Of a stretch of 54,814 nucleotides of DNA, positions 50,927 to 54,814 are shown piece after piece. The position numbers and the translations under genes were made by a program. Position 1 is the first letter of the stretch; each line of letters starts with the position of its first letter. The stretch comes from Arthrobacter subterraneus (lineage in GTDB: Bacteria; Actinomycetota; Actinomycetes; Actinomycetales; Micrococcaceae): the NCBI RefSeq assembly GCF_900099735.1, contig NZ_FNDT01000018.1, positions 1 through 54,814 on the forward strand, in the 5' to 3' direction. The notes under the pieces were generated by a model. The model saw only the letters and a list, made by a program, of their open reading frames with translations. It did not search any database and was not told the DNA's origin.

Positions 50927-52599
50927 TGCGCGTCACCGACACCTCTGATCTTTGGTGGAAGAACGCTGTCATCTACTGCCTCGACATCGAGACGTTCTGC
51001 GATTCGAACGGTGACGGCATCGGTGATTTCGCCGGTGCTGCGCAGCGGTTGGACTACCTCGCGGAACTTGGGGTCACCTGTGTCTGGCTGATGCCGTTCT
51101 ACCCGTCGCCGCAGCGTGACGACGGGTATGACATCGTCGATTTTTACGGCGTCGACGAGCGGCTCGGGACCCTCGGCGACATGGTCGAGTTCATCCGCAC
51201 CGCCAAGGACCGCGGGATGCGCGTCATCGCCGATCTGGTGGTCAACCACACCTCGGACCAGCACCCCTGGTTCAAGCAGGCCCGTTCCTCGAAGGACAAT
51301 CCCTATCGCGACTTCTATGTCTGGCGGTCGGAGCAACCACCGGACACGTCCAGCGAGGTGGTGTTCCCGGATCAGGAAAACTCCATCTGGACCAAGGACA
51401 GGAAGACCGGGGAATGGTATCTGCACCGGTTCTACTCCCATCAGCCGGACCTGAATGTCGCAAACCCGGCGGTCCGCGACGAGATCGCGAAGGCGATCGG
51501 TTTCTGGATGGAACTCGGGCTCTCCGGCTTCCGTGTTGACGCCGTCCCCTTTTTCCTGGAGACGCGGGGCATCGACGGCCATGCAGGCGATCCCCATGAC
51601 TATCTGCGCGACCTTCGGCGTTTCCTCTCGCGCAGGGCCGGTGATGCCGTGCTGCTCGGCGAGGTCAATCTGCCCTATGAGCAGCAGGTGGAGTTTTTCG
51701 GCGACGCAGCGGATGAGCTCACCATGCAGTTCGACTTCGTGACGATGCAGCAGATGTATCTGTCCCTGGCCCGGGGCGATGCCCGCCCCTTGGCACGTGC
51801 GCTGACGGACCGGCCGAAGATCGACTCCGACAGCCAGTGGGCCACCTTTGTGCGCAACCATGATGAGCTGACGCTCGACAAGCTGATGAGCTCGGAGCGC
51901 GAGGAAGTCTTCGAGGCCTTTGGTCCCGAGAAAAGGATGCAGGTCTACGGCCGCGGCCTCAAACGGCGGCTCCCACCGATGCTGGGCGGCGATCCGCAGC
52001 GCATCCGGATGGTCTATTCGCTGCTGTTTTCCCTTCCCGGAACGCCGGTGCTGTTCTACGGCGAGGAAATCGGCATGGGAGAGAACCTTGCGGCCGAGGG
52101 TCGGATGTCCGTGAGGACACCGATGCAGTGGACCGACGAGGACAGCGCAGGGTTTTCCTCGGCGCCGCCCGACAAGCTCGTAGCTCCCCTTGTGGAGGGT
52201 GAGTTCGGGCCGGACAACGTCAACGTGGCGGCATCCCGCCGGGACCGCTCATCGCTGCTGCGGTTCATGGGCACGCTGATTCGCCGCTACCGCGAGTGTC
52301 CCGAGCTCGGCTGGGGCACTTTCACCATGATCGACACCCCACATCCCGCGGTCTTCGCGCACCGCTGTGATTGGGAGGGCAACACGCTGTTCCTCTTCCA
52401 CAACTTCTCCGATGAGCCCATTGATGTGGAAGTGTCGCTCGATTCCGGGGATGTGCCTCGCGGAGGCGGTGTGCTCACGGATCTGCTGGAGGACACCAAG
52501 ACGGAGATCGAGCCTGACGATGACCTCAAGGTCAAGCTGCCCCCGTACGGGTATCGCTGGCTGCGGATCCAGATACCGGGGGCGGGCCGGCTCTGGTGA
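50926..52599 (+). CDS. GH13 alpha-amylase family enzyme (trehalose synthase-like)
   Basis: 557 aa. Region I DLVVNHTS; nucleophile Asp in GFRVDAVPF; acid/base Glu in LLGEVNLP; stabilising Asp in FVRNHDELT. The layout resembles trehalose synthase/oligo-glucosidase types, but DAVPFF differs from maltase-like enzymes. Translationally coupled to the flavoprotein gene, so both may share a substrate pool or stress response. Confidence 0.88.
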   Translation: MRVTDTSDLWWKNAVIYCLDIETFCDSNGDGIGDFAGAAQRLDYLAELGVTCVWLMPFYPSPQRDDGYDIVDFYGVDERLGTLGDMVEFIRTAKDRGMRVIADLVVNHTSDQHPWFKQARSSKDNPYRDFYVWRSEQPPDTSSEVVFPDQENSIWTKDRKTGEWYLHRFYSHQPDLNVANPAVRDEIAKAIGFWMELGLSGFRVDAVPFFLETRGIDGHAGDPHDYLRDLRRFLSRRAGDAVLLGEVNLPYEQQVEFFGDAADELTMQFDFVTMQQMYLSLARGDARPLARALTDRPKIDSDSQWATFVRNHDELTLDKLMSSEREEVFEAFGPEKRMQVYGRGLKRRLPPMLGGDPQRIRMVYSLLFSLPGTPVLFYGEEIGMGENLAAEGRMSVRTPMQWTDEDSAGFSSAPPDKLVAPLVEGEFGPDNVNVAASRRDRSSLLRFMGTLIRRYRECPELGWGTFTMIDTPHPAVFAHRCDWEGNTLFLFHNFSDEPIDVEVSLDSGDVPRGGGVLTDLLEDTKTEIEPDDDLKVKLPPYGYRWLRIQIPGAGRLW

Positions 52600-52638
52600 C
52601 CGGCGCGGGGCCGGTCTGGTAACCGGCGCGGGACCGGG
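52593..52638. repeat. Tandem duplicate of a 23-bp GC-rich unit at the GH13 gene end
   Basis: Two copies of CTGGTRACCGGCGCGGGRCC-type sequence in tandem; the first copy contains the GH13 stop codon. It may act as a terminator or be a recent slippage product. Confidence 0.7.
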
Positions 52639-52644
52639 GCCGGG

Positions 52645-52743
52645 TTAGAAAATTGTTGCGAAGAACCCGGCTCCGATGGAGGCCACCATGGCGATGACGA
52701 CGAGCCAGACGATCGGTGCGCGGTATTTGTTGATGAAAGTCAT
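52645..52743 (-). CDS. 32-aa single-helix membrane peptide
   Basis: Starts MTFINKYRAPIVWLVVIAM; one membrane helix fills residues 10-31. The codons look coding and it fills the gap between GH13 and SGNH genes. No clear ribosome-binding site, so the call is tentative. Confidence 0.45.
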   Translation of the reverse strand: MTFINKYRAPIVWLVVIAMVASIGAGFFATIF

Positions 52744-52772
52744 GATGTAACCAGTGTACGAGGGCTGGAACG

Positions 52773-53585
52773 TCAGCCGTTCGCGGCAGGCTGAGCCCTG
52801 CGTTCCGCGGCGAGTCGCTTAAGGCCATCTGCCGGGTGAATCGGCTCCGGCCAGCGCGGTTCGAGATGGTCGCCGAGCGTGACGTGACGCAGGCGCCGTC
52901 CGAACATCGGAAGAACCCATTCGCCCCACCACGCCGTTTCCTTCCGGAGCAGTTCCGCGAGCGTCAGGCTCGGGCGAGGGCGCAGTGGTTTGGATCTCAG
53001 GGCATGGTCCACACCCAGCTCACGCAGAACGTGCGCGGCCATGTTCCTGTGGCCTGCCGGGGACATGTGCAGCCGGTCGACGTCCCAGAACCGGGGGTCG
53101 TGGTATTCGTCGAAACACCAGTAATCGACCAGTAACGCTCCGTAGGCGTCGGCGATCCGGCGGACATGCTCGTTGTAGATCCAGTTGCGTCGCCGCATCG
53201 GTTCGAGGACCGGGTGGAGCCGCACATCGAATCCGGTGAACAACAGAGGCCGGGCACCGGCGGCGGCGATACGTGCCACCATCTCCTCATAGCTCTCCAT
53301 GAGCGGGGTGATGCCGGTACGCAGTTCGAGGATGTCGTTACCGCCCGCGTAGACGCTGACCACCGTGGGCCGGAGGTCAAGCGCCGGCTGGAGCTGCTCA
53401 TCGATGATCTGGTGGAGCCTCTTGCTGCGGATGGCGAGGTTGGCGTAGCGCCAGGAGGGGTCCTGTTTACTCAGCTGTTTCGCCACGCGGTCGGCCCACC
53501 CTCGCACACCGTTGGGATAACGGGAGTCCCAGTCCCCTACCCCTTCCGTGAAGGAATCACCGATAGCGACAAAGAGCCTGGACAC
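52773..53585 (-). CDS. SGNH/GDSL-type hydrolase
   Basis: 270 aa. Block I GDSFTEGVGD (Ser), block III GGNDILE (Gly/Asn), block V DRLHMSPAGH (Asp/His). No signal peptide. Esterase or lipase of unknown substrate. Confidence 0.88.
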   Translation of the reverse strand: MSRLFVAIGDSFTEGVGDWDSRYPNGVRGWADRVAKQLSKQDPSWRYANLAIRSKRLHQIIDEQLQPALDLRPTVVSVYAGGNDILELRTGITPLMESYEEMVARIAAAGARPLLFTGFDVRLHPVLEPMRRRNWIYNEHVRRIADAYGALLVDYWCFDEYHDPRFWDVDRLHMSPAGHRNMAAHVLRELGVDHALRSKPLRPRPSLTLAELLRKETAWWGEWVLPMFGRRLRHVTLGDHLEPRWPEPIHPADGLKRLAAERRAQPAANG

Positions 53586-53694
53586 TCCTTCACGCTAGGC
53601 CTCGTGGACGACGGCGGCCCGTCGTGCCGATGTCATCCAGGAAAAACCATGATGAACACGGAATATTCGCATCCCGTTCAACGCTCAACCCGAC

Positions 53695-54531
53695 ATGACT
53701 CCACGAATTGCGGTAACCGGCTCCACCGGTCATGTGGGCGGAGAAGTTGCCCGGCTCCTGTCCGCTGCAGGGTACGAACAGAAACTCATCGTGCGTGACC
53801 CGGCACGGGCCCCTGGACTCCCCGGCACGAGCACTGCGCAGGCGGACTACGCCGACCGGCAATCGTCCCTCGATGCCCTCCGCGGCAGTGAGGTGCTTTT
53901 CATGGTCTCCGGCGCGGAGGCAGAAGACCGCGTGGACCAACACCGGAACTTCATAGATGCCGCCGCGGAAGCGGGAGTTCAGCACATCGTCTACACCTCC
54001 TTCCTCGCCGCCGCTCCGGATGCGACCTTCACCCTTGGCCGCGACCATTGGGCAACGGAGGAACACATCCGCAACTCGGGGATGGATTACACCTTCCTCC
54101 GCGACAACTTCTATCTCGACGTCCTGCCCCTCTTCGCAGGTGAGGAAGGAATCCTGCGCGGACCGGCCGGCGACGGACGGGTGTCAGCCGTCGCGCGCAC
54201 GGACGTGGCGCGCACCGCCGTCGTCGTCCTGAAGGATCCGCAGGCCCACGCGGGCAAGAGCTATGACCTCACCGGCCCCGAAGCTCTCTCGCTCAGCGAG
54301 GTGGCGGCCGTAATCACTCGCGTGACCGGCCGTGAAACCCGCTATGAGGAGGAGACCGTCGAGGAAGCGTACGCATCACGCGCTTCCTACGGCGCACCTG
54401 ATTGGCAGCTGGATGCGTGGGTGAGCACCTACACTGCCATCGCATCCGGTCAGCTGGAACGCACGACGACGGCGGTCCAGGACCTGACCGGCGCGAAACC
54501 GATCAGCCTCGAAGAACTGCTCCGGCGTTAG
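53695..54531 (+). CDS. NmrA/atypical SDR NAD(P)H-binding protein
   Basis: 278 aa. TGSTGHVGG dinucleotide motif; no YxxxK pair, as usual for NmrA-like NAD(P)H-quinone oxidoreductase/regulator proteins. Stand-alone gene, divergent from the SGNH gene. Confidence 0.85.
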   Translation: MTPRIAVTGSTGHVGGEVARLLSAAGYEQKLIVRDPARAPGLPGTSTAQADYADRQSSLDALRGSEVLFMVSGAEAEDRVDQHRNFIDAAAEAGVQHIVYTSFLAAAPDATFTLGRDHWATEEHIRNSGMDYTFLRDNFYLDVLPLFAGEEGILRGPAGDGRVSAVARTDVARTAVVVLKDPQAHAGKSYDLTGPEALSLSEVAAVITRVTGRETRYEEETVEEAYASRASYGAPDWQLDAWVSTYTAIASGQLERTTTAVQDLTGAKPISLEELLRR

Positions 54532-54608
54532 CCGGAGGCTTCGCTGGCGGCGCCCTTCCCCGCGGTCACCCTCCAGAATTGTCAGACCCGGGTGGTTGAG
54601 TGGTTTGT

Positions 54609-54814
54609 ATGGAGAAGGGAACCGCGGAGCGGGTTGGGAATGCCCGTCAGCCGGTGCGTGGCGGGGCGTATGCCGGAGGCGCGTATGCGGCGGAGCTTGA
54701 GCGGGCGTATGCGGAGGCGTGCGGGGAGTGGCCGGAGGGTGAGGTTGGCCTTGATTGGGCGGAGGAGGGGCTCAACGAGTACGGGATTGATGAGCATGCC
54801 CGGGCGCGGGTGGA
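54609..54814 (+). CDS. Partial gene running off the window; unknown, possibly DUF222/HNH type
   Basis: ATG at 54609 opens a frame that reaches the window end (68 codons). The visible part is Ala/Gly/Glu-rich (GGAYAGGAYAAELERAYAEA). DUF222-HNH genes are abundant in Arthrobacter and often start this way, but the diagnostic parts are outside. Confidence 0.4.
   Translation, partial: MEKGTAERVGNARQPVRGGAYAGGAYAAELERAYAEACGEWPEGEVGLDWAEEGLNEYGIDEHARARV

Noticed and set aside
1..54814. CRISPR array
   Set aside because: No set of regularly spaced repeats was found; the recurrent motifs are single intergenic copies.

Overview
The window is high-GC actinobacterial DNA and falls into two parts. Positions 1 to about 41,830 are the right-hand portion of an integrated conjugative element or genomic island. 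Its right edge is a tRNA-Ala(CGC) gene that overlaps the 3' end of a large serine recombinase gene. Positions about 41,835-54,814 are chromosome: an efflux MFS, S10 peptidase, DUF456 protein, GT2, a heme-oxygenase-like enzyme, SDRs, a TIGR03885 flavoprotein coupled to a GH13 enzyme, and an SGNH hydrolase. This set looks like Arthrobacter sensu lato (Micrococcaceae); the genus is an inference. The left end of the element lies outside the window.

Element layout. (1) 15-2313: a complete ISL3-type insertion sequence abutting a 5'-truncated C5-cytosine methyltransferase. (2) 16,613-2,342, minus strand: a tightly packed defence operon. It encodes an excisionase-type HTH protein, a SNF2 helicase with an N-terminal PLD-like part, DUF4391, two tandem Type III-like Mod methyltransferases, an AlbA/Schlafen-type ATPase, a Type III Res helicase-nuclease, and an ApeA-like HEPN protein. 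The upstream mod gene carries a (TC)14 tract in its coding sequence. As sequenced, the tract puts the conserved C-terminus out of frame; one unit fewer or two more would restore it. This is a textbook phase-variation switch and the most striking feature here. (3) 19,845-16,749, minus: an overlapping operon of an XRE-like regulator, ImmA/IrrE peptidase, seven-helix MAB_1171c-type membrane protein and alpha/beta hydrolase. It is divergent from the transfer genes across a GCATGC operator array. (4) 20,158-39,927, plus: ArdC-like antirestriction protein, prim-pol, DUF2637, ParB-like protein, a T4SS (VirB8-like, M23/lytic hydrolase, two DUF6112, TrbL, SCO6880, VirB4, T4CP), SSB and DUF4913. A recurrent intergenic motif precedes the first gene of each module. 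(5) 33,789-31,248, minus: a two-gene cargo cassette (567-aa protein of unknown function plus a CxxC/H/CxxC HNH-like protein) inserted inside the T4SS operon. (6) 39,902-41,823: a promoter, a leader with three hairpins, and the serine recombinase.

How they fit: the element carries its own transfer, replication-initiation-like and maintenance genes. It also carries at least two, possibly four, defence or toxin-like cargos and an antirestriction factor for entering new hosts. No relaxase was recognised in the window. Functions come from recognised motifs and gene context only; no database search was run.
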